Shown piece by piece: positions 6,337 to 15,388 of a stretch of DNA of 38,012 nucleotides; position 1 is the stretch's first letter, and every line of letters starts with the position of its first letter. Origin of the DNA: a virus; the IMG/VR virus record IMGVR_UViG_3300021373_002555, positions 1 to 38,012 of that record. The stretch is one strand, 5' to 3'. A program made the position numbers and the translations under genes. The notes beneath the pieces are model-generated. The model was not told where the DNA came from, did no database searches, and worked only from the letters and a program-made list of their open reading frames with translations.

Positions 6337-6941
6337 TGAGAAGCTTATATGACTTTATAGTCAAGCCAGTTGGCGAAAAGTATAATAATACAGTTAGAAT
6401 AGGTGACAAAGATTTAGTTGTAAATACTAAAATTGAAAACTGGAAATTTGTAAATAGAATAGCTGAAGTTATAGAAACACCATTAGCGTTTAATTCTAAT
6501 ATAGAAAAAGGAAACTTAGTGGTTATACATCAAAACGTGTTTAGAACGTTTTATGACATGAAAGGTAATAAGAAAAAAAGTAGATCTTATTTTAAAGACG
6601 ATTTATTTTTCTGTGGAGCTGATCAAGTTTATTTATATAAAAACGAAAAAGGCTGGAACACTGTTGGTGACAGATGCTTTATAATGCCTATAAAAAGTAA
6701 TGATCCTCTAACAATCGATAAAGAACGAAGTCTTGTTGGTATATTAAAATATGGTAATAAGTCGTTAGAAGCGCTAGAAATAAACCCAGGAGACTTAGTA
6801 GGTTATACACCTAATGGCGAATGGGAGTTTTTGGTTGATAATAAGAGACTTTACTGTATGAAATCTAATGATATTGTAATTAAATATGAACACCAAGGAA
6901 ACGAAGAAGAATATAATCCACGCTGGGCGCAAAGCAGTTGA
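6336..6941 (+). CDS. Tandem GroES-like (Cpn20-like) protein
   Basis: This 201-residue protein reads as two Cpn10-type barrels in a row. Domain 1 (about 1-102): LYDFIVKPVG like the GroES first strand (LHDRVIVKR), DLVVNT at the roof/mobile-loop place, RIAEVIETP, IEKGNLVVIHQNVF like 'VKVGDIVIF', and closing strands DDLFFCGADQVYLYK like 'EEVLIMSESDILAIVE'. Domain 2 (about 109-185): GDRCFIMPIK, SLVGILKYGN, INPGDLVGYTPNGEWEFLVD and KRLYCMKSNDIVIKYE. The second domain has only a short stretch where the mobile loop would be. Plant plastids use a tandem Cpn20 of similar design. It may cap or modulate the phage GroEL, or be a repurposed fold in head assembly. The fold call is by eye and fairly strong, the function inferred. 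It starts in a TAATG overlap. Confidence 0.65.
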   Translation: MRSLYDFIVKPVGEKYNNTVRIGDKDLVVNTKIENWKFVNRIAEVIETPLAFNSNIEKGNLVVIHQNVFRTFYDMKGNKKKSRSYFKDDLFFCGADQVYLYKNEKGWNTVGDRCFIMPIKSNDPLTIDKERSLVGILKYGNKSLEALEINPGDLVGYTPNGEWEFLVDNKRLYCMKSNDIVIKYEHQGNEEEYNPRWAQSS

Positions 6942-7161
6942 AGAATTAATAAAAGTTGCAAAAGAACCAATAGTTGATTCTGATGACGATATATCAGCTG
7001 ATAGATTAAAAAACGCTGCTGCTACAAAAAAGCTAGCTATATTCGATGCGTTTGAAATACTTGCTAGAATAGAAAACGAAGAGGACTTGTTAAACGATAA
7101 ACCTAAAAAAGTAAAAGAAGAAAGAACTTTTAAAGGTTTTGCAGAAGGAAGATCTAAGTAA
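6886..7161 (+). CDS. Small protein before TerL, candidate small terminase subunit
   Basis: This 91-residue helical protein starts 56 bases inside the previous gene in another frame and ends in a TAATG overlap with TerL. It has a basic helix (GRKAVEELIKVAKEP), an acidic spacer (VDSDDDISADR), a second helix (LKNAAATKKLAIFDAFEILARIENEEDLL) and a basic tail (KKVKEERTFKGFAEGRSK). Size, helical content and position immediately upstream of the large terminase are what one expects of a small terminase subunit or TerL partner, which recognises DNA and stimulates the motor. There is no clear helix-turn-helix, so this is contextual. The long overlap makes the start somewhat uncertain. Confidence 0.5.
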   Translation: MNTKETKKNIIHAGRKAVEELIKVAKEPIVDSDDDISADRLKNAAATKKLAIFDAFEILARIENEEDLLNDKPKKVKEERTFKGFAEGRSK

Positions 7162-9371
7162 TGTACAAGCAAACTCTATTTAAGGTTTTAGAAGACCACA
7201 TTAAACCTAAAACTATTCAGCGTATTAACCGTTATAAAAAATGGGAATACGGGTACAACAAAGAACACGATGTTGTTGTTATAAGCAAAAGTGGCCAAAT
7301 TGGTGAAATATATGAAATACAAAATCTAAAAATAGCATTACCAAAAGAGCGTAATGTTCATAGATTTGAATCTGACACTTGGGAATATACTGAATATCCT
7401 AAAGTTTTAAAAAAGATTAAATCAGTGTTTGATTGGGAAGAATACCCTTTAGATTTTAAAGAAAAATGGTATGATTACATTGATAATGAATTTAATAAAA
7501 GAGAACAAGGCTTTTGGTTCTATAATAAGGGTGTGGCTACTTACATTACTGGTACTCACTTTATGTACTTGCAGTGGAGCAAGATTGACGTTGGGCAACC
7601 AGACTTTAGGGAGTCAAACAGATTATTTTTTATATTCTGGGAGGCTTGTAAAGCCGATGCACGATCTTACGGAATGTGTTATCTTAAGAACAGACGTTCA
7701 GGATTTTCTTTCATGTCATCAGCAGAAACCGTTAATATGGCGACAATTACGTCAGATGCACGGTACGGTATCTTGTCTAAATCTGGCCCCGATGCTAAGA
7801 AAATGTTTACAGACAAGGTCGTACCAATATCAGTCAACTACCCGTTCTTTTTCAAACCCATCCAGGACGGTATGGACAGGCCAAAGACAGAACTCGCCTA
7901 TAGAGTACCGGCCACAAAATACACTAGGCGTAAACTTGAAACCAACGAAAAGCTTCAAGAGCTCGACGGGCTCGATACAACCATTGACTGGAAAAACACG
8001 GGTGACAACTCGTACGATGGGGAAAAATTAAAACTACTTGTACACGATGAAAGTGGAAAGTGGGAAAAACCAAATAATATTCTAAACAACTGGAGGGTTA
8101 CAAAAACCTGTTTAAGGTTAGGTTCTAGAATTATTGGTAAGTGTATGATGGGAAGTACATCAAATGCTTTAGATAAAGGTGGTAGTAACTTCAAAAAATT
8201 ATACAATGACTCAGACGTTACGAAAAGAAACGCCAATGGACAGACTAAGTCAGGATTATATTCTTTGTTCATACCTATGGAATGGAACTACGAAGGATAC
8301 ATTGATTCTTATGGCTTACCTGTATTCGACACACCGAGTAAAGCAGTTAAAGGTCCTCAAGGCGAAGAAATAGATTTAGGTGTAATAGAATACTGGGAAA
8401 ATGAAGTTGAAGGTTTAAAGCAAGATCAAGATGCTTTAAACGAATTTTATAGACAATTTCCTAGAACTACAAAACACGCGTTTAGAGATGAGTCAAAAGA
8501 ATCTTTATTTAATCTAACTAAAATATACGAGCAAATAGATTTTAACGAAGATTTAAAAAATTCTATAAATGTAACAAAAGGTAATTTTTTGTGGAAAGAT
8601 GGGATTAAAGATAGTGAGGTTGTTTTTATGCCAAATGACAGTGGTAGGTTCAATATTACTTGGGTTCCACCTGTTAACATTCAAAACAACGTAGTAACTA
8701 AAAATGGTATTAAATATCCTGGTAATGAGCACGTTGGTGCTTTTGGATGTGATCCATATGATATATCAGGTACAGTTGACAAAAGAGGTTCTAATGGTTC
8801 TCTTCATGGGCTTACAAAGTTTTCAATGACTGATGCTCCACCAAATCATTTTTTTTTAGAATATATATCTAGACCGCAAACGGCTGAGATATTCTTTGAA
8901 GATGTTTTGATGGCCTGTGTATTTTACGGTATGCCGATATTAGCTGAAAATAATAAACCAAGACTGCTTTATCATTTTAAACGTAGAGGTTATAGAGGTT
9001 TTTCAATGAATAGACCTGATAGAAAAAGAAACAAACTTTCGGTAACAGAAAGAGAATTAGGTGGAATACCAAATTCAAGTGAAGATATAAAACAAGCCCA
9101 TGCCGCAGCTATAGAGTCTTATATAGAAGATTTTATAGGTTTAAGAGAAAGAGGTTATGGTGATATGTATTTCCAGCGTACACTAGAAGACTGGGCTAGA
9201 TTTAACATAAACAATAGAACAAAGCATGATGCATCTATAAGTTCTGGTTTAGCTTTAATGGCTTGTAATAAACATAGATATGCGCCAAGTGCTCCAAGGA
9301 AATTAGTGTCATATGATTTAGGCATTAAAAAATATGATAACAGAGGAAATACGTCAAAAATAATAAGTTAA
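7161..9371 (+). CDS. terL: Terminase large subunit
   Basis: TerL is the packaging motor: an ATPase that pumps DNA through the portal and a nuclease that cuts the concatemer. Of 736 residues, the ATPase comes first. LKNRRSGFSFMSS has the P-loop variant of phage terminases with Lys176 to Ser183, and LLVHDE (292-297) is Walker B, with Asp296 and catalytic Glu297. The C-terminal RuvC-like nuclease has FGCDPYD (Asp531), ILAENN (Glu596) and KHDASISSG (Asp690) as its three acidic metal ligands. It starts in a TAATG overlap with the small gene before it and is joined to the portal by another. One odd feature: about 7740-8090 is clearly richer in G+C than the rest, covering the region between Walker A and Walker B (see findings). 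Confidence 0.95.
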   Translation: MYKQTLFKVLEDHIKPKTIQRINRYKKWEYGYNKEHDVVVISKSGQIGEIYEIQNLKIALPKERNVHRFESDTWEYTEYPKVLKKIKSVFDWEEYPLDFKEKWYDYIDNEFNKREQGFWFYNKGVATYITGTHFMYLQWSKIDVGQPDFRESNRLFFIFWEACKADARSYGMCYLKNRRSGFSFMSSAETVNMATITSDARYGILSKSGPDAKKMFTDKVVPISVNYPFFFKPIQDGMDRPKTELAYRVPATKYTRRKLETNEKLQELDGLDTTIDWKNTGDNSYDGEKLKLLVHDESGKWEKPNNILNNWRVTKTCLRLGSRIIGKCMMGSTSNALDKGGSNFKKLYNDSDVTKRNANGQTKSGLYSLFIPMEWNYEGYIDSYGLPVFDTPSKAVKGPQGEEIDLGVIEYWENEVEGLKQDQDALNEFYRQFPRTTKHAFRDESKESLFNLTKIYEQIDFNEDLKNSINVTKGNFLWKDGIKDSEVVFMPNDSGRFNITWVPPVNIQNNVVTKNGIKYPGNEHVGAFGCDPYDISGTVDKRGSNGSLHGLTKFSMTDAPPNHFFLEYISRPQTAEIFFEDVLMACVFYGMPILAENNKPRLLYHFKRRGYRGFSMNRPDRKRNKLSVTERELGGIPNSSEDIKQAHAAAIESYIEDFIGLRERGYGDMYFQRTLEDWARFNINNRTKHDASISSGLALMACNKHRYAPSAPRKLVSYDLGIKKYDNRGNTSKIIS

Positions 9372-11767
9372 TGAATATATATACCAATACTAGAAGTGCA
9401 TTTCCTAGCCAAGTTGTTAGTGATCAAGAGAAAGCTAGCATTGAATATGGTAAGCAAGTTGCTCAAGCCATAGAAGGCGAATGGTTTGATCAAGGTAGAA
9501 CAACAGGTAACAGGTATTTAACTAATTGGAATAACTATAATCAATTAAGACTATATGCTAGAGGTGAACAAAGTGTTCAAAAATATAAAGATGAATTATC
9601 TATAAATGGTGATTTGTCTTATCTTAATTTAGACTGGACACCGGTTCCTATTTTGTCTAAATTTGTAGACATAGTTGTTAATGGAATATCTCAAAAGTCT
9701 TACGATGTAAAAGCATATGCTCAAGATCCTGAGTCGGTAAGAAAAAGAACTAATTATGCTTCTAAGTTATATGAAGATATGCTTGCTAAAGAATATTTAG
9801 AAAGTTTAGAAGCAACACTAGGTATTGATGCTTATCAATCAGCTAGTAAAGACATAGTGCCAGAAACACCTGAAGATTTAGAACTTCATATGCAGCTTAG
9901 TTATAAGCAGTCTATAGAAATAGCGCAAGAAGAGGCTATATCTAGTGTTATGGCTCAAAATAAATACGATTTAACTAGAAAAAGGTTAAACATGGATTTA
10001 GCTGTGCTTGGTATAGCGGCAGTTAAAACAGATTTTAACACAGCTGAAGGCGTTACTATAAAGTATGTCGATCCAGCTTATATGGTTTATTCATATACAG
10101 AAGATCCTAACTTTGAAGATATATACTACGTTGGTGAGGTTAAATCTATAACAATACCAGAACTTAAAAAAGAATTTCCTGGAATACCAACAGCTGAGTT
10201 GGAAATGATAGAAAAAATGCCTGGTAATAAGTCATATATAACTGGTTACGGTAATTATGATAATAATACTGTACAAGTTTTATATTTTGACTATAAAACA
10301 TATCATAATCAAGTTTTCAAAATAAAACAAACAGAACAAGGTTTATTAAAAGCTATTGAAAAACCAGATACTTTTAACCCACCTGAAAATGATATGTTCG
10401 AAAGAGTTTCAAGATCTATAGAGGTTTTATACAGTGGTGCTAAAGTTTTAGGAACTGATATAATGTTAGACTGGAGTTTGTCAGAAAATATGACTAGACC
10501 TACTGCAGATACTACAAAAGTTAGAATGAATTATGCTATTTGTGCTCCTAGAATTTACAAGGGTAGAATAGAGTCTATGGTTAGTAAGTGTACTGGTTTT
10601 GCTGATATGATTCAATTAACGCACTTAAAGCTACAGCAAGTTATATCTCGTATGGTGCCAGACGGTGTTTATTTAGATATGGACGGTTTAGCTGAAGTTG
10701 ATCTTGGTAATGGCACAAACTATAATCCAGCTGAAGCATTAAACATGTATTTTCAAACTGGTTCTATTGTAGGTAGATCACTTACACAAGACGGTGATAT
10801 GAATGCAGGTAAAGTACCTATTCAAGAACTTCAAAGTAGTGGTGGTAATGCTAAAATAGCTAGTTTAATTCAAACTTATCAGTATTACTTACAAATGATA
10901 CGTGATGTAACGGGGCTTAATGAAGCTAGAGATGGAAGCTTGCCAGATAGAAACACATTGGTAGGTTTACAAAAATTAGCCGCTAACGCTTCTAATACAG
11001 CAACTAGACACATATTACAGTCTAGCTTATATTTAACTCTTAGAACATCAGAAAATGTTGCTCTTAAAATAGCTGACGCATTAGAGTTTCCATTGACTAA
11101 AAACTCTTTAAAAAATTCTATATCTACTTTTAATGTTAGAACATTAGAGGAAATAGTTAATTTAAATCTTCATGATTTTGGTATTTTCTTAGAACTAGAA
11201 CCAGACGAAGAAGAGCAAGCGCAGTTGGAACAGAACATACAAGCTGCGATTGCACAAGGTGGTATTGATTTAGAAGACGCTATAGATTTAAGACAAATAA
11301 AAAATCTTAAATTAGCTAACCAAATGTTAAAGGTTAAGCGTAAAGCTAAAGCTGTTCAAGATCAAGCTAATCAACAAGCTAATATTGCTGCACAAGCCAG
11401 CGCTCAAGCTGAAACAGCCGAAAGAACAGCTATGGCTGAAGTTCAAAAGCAAGAAGCTATTAGTGGTTCTAAAGTACAGTACGAGCAAGCTAAAAATCAA
11501 ATGGAAATACAACGTATGCAAATACAAAGTGAGCTTGAAATGCAGAAGATGCAAAAGCGATTTGAGTTTGATTTACAACTTAAACAAATGGAAGTTCAAG
11601 CTACTACTACAAAAGAGCAAGAAATAGAAGATAGAAAAGACAAGCGTATAAAAATGGAAGGTACGCAACAAAGTAAAATGATCACACAAAGACAAAATGA
11701 TGGACCTTCAATAAATTTTGAAATGCAAGAAGGTGTTCCAGCAGAGGATATTGATCCATTTGTTTAA
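9371..11767 (+). CDS. Portal protein
   Basis: The portal is the dodecameric ring at the capsid vertex through which DNA enters and leaves. This 798-residue protein follows TerL with a TAATG overlap. It has the typical portal order: N-terminal alpha/beta wing with LDWTPVPILSKFVDIVVNG, a beta-rich stem region with FNTAEGVTIKYVDPAYMV, a long helical region with ITGLNEARDG-like sequence (RDVTGLNEARDGSLPDRNT), and a long Gln/Ala/Glu-rich helix from about residue 640 to 770 that could form the barrel extension inside the capsid. The length and these segments recall crAss-like and aquatic Bacteroidota podovirus portals. Identity is secure from position and sequence; the closeness to crAss-like portals is from memory. 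Confidence 0.88.
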   Translation: MNIYTNTRSAFPSQVVSDQEKASIEYGKQVAQAIEGEWFDQGRTTGNRYLTNWNNYNQLRLYARGEQSVQKYKDELSINGDLSYLNLDWTPVPILSKFVDIVVNGISQKSYDVKAYAQDPESVRKRTNYASKLYEDMLAKEYLESLEATLGIDAYQSASKDIVPETPEDLELHMQLSYKQSIEIAQEEAISSVMAQNKYDLTRKRLNMDLAVLGIAAVKTDFNTAEGVTIKYVDPAYMVYSYTEDPNFEDIYYVGEVKSITIPELKKEFPGIPTAELEMIEKMPGNKSYITGYGNYDNNTVQVLYFDYKTYHNQVFKIKQTEQGLLKAIEKPDTFNPPENDMFERVSRSIEVLYSGAKVLGTDIMLDWSLSENMTRPTADTTKVRMNYAICAPRIYKGRIESMVSKCTGFADMIQLTHLKLQQVISRMVPDGVYLDMDGLAEVDLGNGTNYNPAEALNMYFQTGSIVGRSLTQDGDMNAGKVPIQELQSSGGNAKIASLIQTYQYYLQMIRDVTGLNEARDGSLPDRNTLVGLQKLAANASNTATRHILQSSLYLTLRTSENVALKIADALEFPLTKNSLKNSISTFNVRTLEEIVNLNLHDFGIFLELEPDEEEQAQLEQNIQAAIAQGGIDLEDAIDLRQIKNLKLANQMLKVKRKAKAVQDQANQQANIAAQASAQAETAERTAMAEVQKQEAISGSKVQYEQAKNQMEIQRMQIQSELEMQKMQKRFEFDLQLKQMEVQATTTKEQEIEDRKDKRIKMEGTQQSKMITQRQNDGPSINFEMQEGVPAEDIDPFV

Positions 11768-11797
11768 TTTTTTTTAATTATTTAATTATATTATATT

Positions 11798-12988
11798 ATG
11801 TCAACAGAAGTAAAACAAGAAGGTGAGTTCAAAATTAAAAAGAAAACACCTAAAAAATTAACAGAAGTTAAAGATAACGTTACAAAAGTAAACGTTAATC
11901 CAAAAGAACCTTTGATTGAATTAGAACCAGAGGTTAAAAAAGTAGTAATTCCAAAAAAACAAGAAGATGCCGTTCAAGCACAAGAGACAAATGATAGCAA
12001 TGTTATTGTCGAAAAATCCAAAGACAGTAGCGACAGCGAAGGAGTGGTTGAAGAAGTACGGGCCGCCGAAAAAGAAGTAAGTCCATTAAAAGAAGTTTCT
12101 GCAGAAGAAGTTAAAAAAGTAGAAGCTGAATTTAAAGAAGCCATTAGAGATGAAAAAATTCTAGGTAAACAATTACCTGAAAACATTGAAAAGTTAGTTT
12201 CTTTTATGGAAGAAACAGGTGGTACAATAGAGGATTATACAAGATTAAATGCTGATTATTCTAGCATCGATGATAAAACTTTATTAAAAGAATACTATAA
12301 GAAAAATAAACCTTATCTAGACGATTCAGATGTTAGTCTATTATTAGAAGATTTTGAATATGATGAAGATCTAGATGAAGAAAAAGATATACGCAAGAAA
12401 AAACTTGCATTTAAAGAAGAAGTTGCAAAAGCCAGAAACTTTTTAGAGGAAACTAAGAGTAAATATTACGATGAAATCAAGTTGAGATCAAGCGTAAACC
12501 CTGAAGCTCAAAAAGCTATGGACTTTTTCAATCGATATAATAAGGAGCAAGAACAAGCTCAGCAACAACATCTTAAATTCAAAGAATCTACTAATAAGCT
12601 TTTTGGTGATAATTTCGAAGGTTTCGATTTTAAAGTAGGCGAAAAAACTTATAAGTACAGTATTCAGAATAAAGATAAAATTGCAGAAAGACAGTCAGAC
12701 ATAACAAACCTCGTAGGGAAGTTCCTAGACGAAAGCGGTAATGTTATAGACGCGGCTGGATATCACAAAGCTATGTATGCTGCTGAAAATGTAGATCGCA
12801 TTGCAGCTCATTTTTATGAACAAGGAAAAGCAGACGCTGTAAAAGACGTTGTAAACAATTCAAAAAATCTTAGTAGTTCTAAAGCTAGATCTACTCAAGG
12901 CGAAGTGTTTATCGGCGGATTTAAAGTTAAAGCTATTTCTGGTGCTGATTCTACAAAACTTAGAATTAAAACAAAAAAATTTAACTAA
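11798..12988 (+). CDS. Putative capsid scaffolding protein
   Basis: This 396-residue protein lies between portal and major capsid gene, the usual place for a scaffold. It is highly charged, with a Lys/Glu/Val-rich disordered first 120 residues, a long helical middle (about 100-270) with acidic clusters (LLEDFEYDEDLDEEKD), a Gln-rich coil (KEQEQAQQQHLKF), and a basic C-terminus (KVKAISGADSTKLRIKTKKFN) that could bind capsid protein. No protease motif is visible. Scaffolds guide shell assembly and leave or are cleaved before packaging. It contains VSPLKE, a Ser-Pro segment like those in the small proteins. Position and composition support the role, not homology. Confidence 0.65.
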   Translation: MSTEVKQEGEFKIKKKTPKKLTEVKDNVTKVNVNPKEPLIELEPEVKKVVIPKKQEDAVQAQETNDSNVIVEKSKDSSDSEGVVEEVRAAEKEVSPLKEVSAEEVKKVEAEFKEAIRDEKILGKQLPENIEKLVSFMEETGGTIEDYTRLNADYSSIDDKTLLKEYYKKNKPYLDDSDVSLLLEDFEYDEDLDEEKDIRKKKLAFKEEVAKARNFLEETKSKYYDEIKLRSSVNPEAQKAMDFFNRYNKEQEQAQQQHLKFKESTNKLFGDNFEGFDFKVGEKTYKYSIQNKDKIAERQSDITNLVGKFLDESGNVIDAAGYHKAMYAAENVDRIAAHFYEQGKADAVKDVVNNSKNLSSSKARSTQGEVFIGGFKVKAISGADSTKLRIKTKKFN

Positions 12989-13002
12989 AAAAATTATTTA
13001 TC

Positions 13003-14433
13003 ATGAGTTTAACTCCTCAATTTGGTAGTATTGTACCTAGTGCAACTCAACAAACTTTAGCTAATAACTATCTAGTATTTGATGGTGCTGCTGGTGGAAA
13101 TTTTGCACAACAATATTTACCTGAAATTTACGAACAAGAAGTAGAGCGTTACGGAAACCGTACGTTATCTGGATTCTTAAGAATGGTTGGCGCTGAAATG
13201 CCAATGACTTCTGATCAAGTTATTTGGTCTGAACAAACAAGATTGCATATTGCTTATAACGATTGTGATCTTCCTGCTGCAACAACTATCGATGTTAATC
13301 CTGGTGCTGCTGCTGATATTACAAATGTAGTATCTATTAATGATACAGTTGTGGTAATGCAACCAAGTACAGGTTTAGAAGCAAAAGGTATCGTTATTGG
13401 TAGTGCTGGTTCTGTATTAACTGTTACTTTGTTCTCAGGTAATACTTTACAAGGTGTATTTGGAGCTGCTGCTGCTGATCTTAAACTATTTGTTTACGGT
13501 TCTGCTTATCAAAAAGGAACTGCACTAACTGACGCTACAGGTGTTAATGCTAAAAGAGTATCTGTTGATCCTTCTTTTAAGCAATTTTCTAACTCACCAG
13601 TTATTATCAAAAACCAATATGTAATTAATGGTTCTGATATGGCTCAAATCGGTTGGGTTGAAGTTGCCACTGAAGACGGTGCATCTGGTTACCTATGGTA
13701 CTTAAAAGCTGAATCTGAAACTCGTTTACGTTTTGAAGATTACTTAGAAATGGCTTTAGTAGAAGGTGAGCAAAATGCAAATGCTGGTGCTGGTGATTAT
13801 CAAACTGATTTGTTACCAGGAACAGAAGGTTTATTTGCTGCTATTGAAGATAGAGGTAACGTAAACGTTGGTTTTACAGCTGCTGCTGGTCTTACTGCTT
13901 TTGATGCTATTTTGAAAAACTTAGACACTCAAGGTGCTATTGAAGAAAATATGTTATTCTTACAAAGACAAACTGCTCTTGATTTTGACGACATGTTAGC
14001 TTCTATATCTGGTGGTGCTCAAGGTGGTACTGCTTATGGATTATTTGAAAACTCTGAAGAAATGGCTTTAAATCTTGGATTTAGCGGTTTCCGTAGAGGA
14101 TCTTATGATTTCTATAAAACTGATTGGAAATACTTAAACGATGCTTCTACTCGTGGAGCTATCGATGGTGTTAATTCAATCGAAGGTGTATTAGTACCTG
14201 CTGGAACTTCTACTGTTTACGATCAAATCTTAGGAACTAACATTCGTCGTCCATTCTTGCACGTACGATACAGAGCTTCTCAAGGTGATGACCGTCGTAT
14301 GAAGTCTTGGTTAACTGGTTCTGCCGGTGGTGCGTTTACTTCAACTCTTGTTGCTATGGAAGCTAACTTCCTGTCAGAAAGATGTTTAGTAACACAAGCT
14401 GCTAACAACTTTGTACTCTTCAAAGGAGTGTAA
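13003..14433 (+). CDS. Major capsid protein (HK97-fold expected)
   Basis: This 476-residue protein forms the capsid shell. It follows the scaffold and is followed by a strong terminator-like hairpin. The N-terminal arm contains YLPEIYEQEVERYGNRTLSG and the segment MVGAEMPMTSDQVIWSEQ, a pattern I recall from capsid proteins of aquatic Bacteroidota and crAss-like phages. A beta-rich insertion lies at about residues 90-180 (INDTVVVMQPSTGLEAKGIV). Later regions have FKQFSNSPVIIKNQYVING, long helix ESETRLRFEDYLEMALVEGEQ and a C-terminal domain with LHVRYRASQGDDRRMKSWLTG. Its codons use GGT, GCT and GAA heavily, consistent with strong expression. The leader is A/T-rich without Shine-Dalgarno site (TTATTTATC before ATG). 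Confidence 0.9.
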   Translation: MSLTPQFGSIVPSATQQTLANNYLVFDGAAGGNFAQQYLPEIYEQEVERYGNRTLSGFLRMVGAEMPMTSDQVIWSEQTRLHIAYNDCDLPAATTIDVNPGAAADITNVVSINDTVVVMQPSTGLEAKGIVIGSAGSVLTVTLFSGNTLQGVFGAAAADLKLFVYGSAYQKGTALTDATGVNAKRVSVDPSFKQFSNSPVIIKNQYVINGSDMAQIGWVEVATEDGASGYLWYLKAESETRLRFEDYLEMALVEGEQNANAGAGDYQTDLLPGTEGLFAAIEDRGNVNVGFTAAAGLTAFDAILKNLDTQGAIEENMLFLQRQTALDFDDMLASISGGAQGGTAYGLFENSEEMALNLGFSGFRRGSYDFYKTDWKYLNDASTRGAIDGVNSIEGVLVPAGTSTVYDQILGTNIRRPFLHVRYRASQGDDRRMKSWLTGSAGGAFTSTLVAMEANFLSERCLVTQAANNFVLFKGV

Positions 14434-14445
14434 TTACTTTAAAAT

Positions 14446-14472
14446 CTTGGGGTCGCGTATTGCGGCCTCAAG
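14446..14472 (+). terminator. Hairpin terminator after the major capsid gene
   Basis: An 11-base-pair stem (14446-14456 with 14462-14472, two G-U pairs) encloses a 5-base loop GTATT and is followed by GTTTTTATT. This is the form of an intrinsic terminator. It lies 12 bases after the capsid stop. As the next gene follows at once, it probably gives partial termination or protects the capsid mRNA 3' end. Confidence 0.85.
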
Positions 14473-14506
14473 GTTTTTATTATTAACTATTTAATTTTAT
14501 TATATC

Positions 14507-15325
14507 ATGGCTAAAAAAGCTAAAGCAGAAGAAACTGTTGAGGTTGCACCTCAGCCAGTGGTTACAAAAAAGCCACAATCCCCAGCTAAACCAAGCTGGG
14601 AAATTAAAGATAGAATTTACTATTTAAAAGGAAATAAAAATCCTTTAACATTAACAATACCAAGTAAGCACACGCAAAAACACTCTTTGCTTTATTTTGA
14701 TAAACAAACTGGAACTCAAAAAGAAATAAGATATGCTACTAATCAAGCGTCTTGCTTTGTAGACGAGCAAAAAGGCGAGGCTACTCTTGGTCATATTATT
14801 TTTCAAGATGGAACATTAAAAGTTCCACAGAATAAACAAAACCTACAAAAACTACTTTCATTATATCACCCATTAAAAGGTAGGTTATATGAAGAGTTTG
14901 ATGCAGTTGAAGTAGCTGAAGATGAATTAGATATTTTAGATCTTCAAATAGATGCTTTAAATGCTGCTAGAAGTATAGACGTAGATCACGCTGAAGCAAT
15001 ATTAAGAGTAGAGTTAGGATCAAAAGTAAACTCAATGAGTTCAAAAGAACTAAGAAGAGATTTACTATTGTTTGCTAGAAACAATCCTGCTTTATTTATA
15101 AATCTTGCTAATGATGATAATGTTCAATTAAGAAACTTTGCTGTAAGAGCTGCTGAAGCTGGAATAATTAAGTTGTCTCAAGATCAAAGAACATTTACAT
15201 GGGGATCAAATGGTAGAAAACTAATGAACGTACCTTTTGATGAAAATCCATATTCGGCCTTTGCTGCTTTCTTGAAAACAGACGAAGGGGTTGAAGTCTA
15301 TAAATCTATAGATAAAAAACTATAA
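14507..15325 (+). CDS. Head-associated structural protein (crAss-like synteny)
   Basis: This 272-residue protein directly follows the major capsid gene. The N-terminus is Lys/Pro/Ala-rich and disordered with QSPAKP, then come a beta domain (RIYYLKGNKNPLTLTIPS, SLLYFDKQTGTQKEIRY), a region GHIIFQDGTLKVPQNKQNLQ, an acidic helical middle (about 125-170) and a helical C-terminal part (NLANDDNVQLRNFAVRAAEAG). The phrase 'GHIIFQDGTLxVPxxxxxLQKFL' is familiar from head-module proteins of aquatic phages. It may be a capsid accessory or inner protein. I give it a structural call from position and memory only. Confidence 0.6.
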   Translation: MAKKAKAEETVEVAPQPVVTKKPQSPAKPSWEIKDRIYYLKGNKNPLTLTIPSKHTQKHSLLYFDKQTGTQKEIRYATNQASCFVDEQKGEATLGHIIFQDGTLKVPQNKQNLQKLLSLYHPLKGRLYEEFDAVEVAEDELDILDLQIDALNAARSIDVDHAEAILRVELGSKVNSMSSKELRRDLLLFARNNPALFINLANDDNVQLRNFAVRAAEAGIIKLSQDQRTFTWGSNGRKLMNVPFDENPYSAFAAFLKTDEGVEVYKSIDKKL

Positions 15326-15334
15326 AAACAAGTG

Positions 15335-15371
15335 ATACTAATATAGGCGGTTTCGGCCGCCTTCTTAGTAT
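15335..15371 (+). terminator. Extended hairpin with UUCG tetraloop between head and neck genes
   Basis: Two stacked stems are visible: ATACTAA (15335-15341) pairs with TTAGTAT (15365-15371), and inside GGCGGT (15346-15351) pairs with GCCGCC (15356-15361) around a TTCG loop. UUCG loops are unusually stable. There is only a weak T-run after it (TTTATAT), so it may act as an RNA-processing or stability element rather than a full terminator. Confidence 0.75.
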
Positions 15372-15388
15372 TTATATAAAAATATAAA

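Noticed and set aside
7471-8031. 186-codon plus-strand frame inside terL
   Set aside because: It is a shadow frame that is open because of the GC-rich patch; TerL motifs lie in the other frame.
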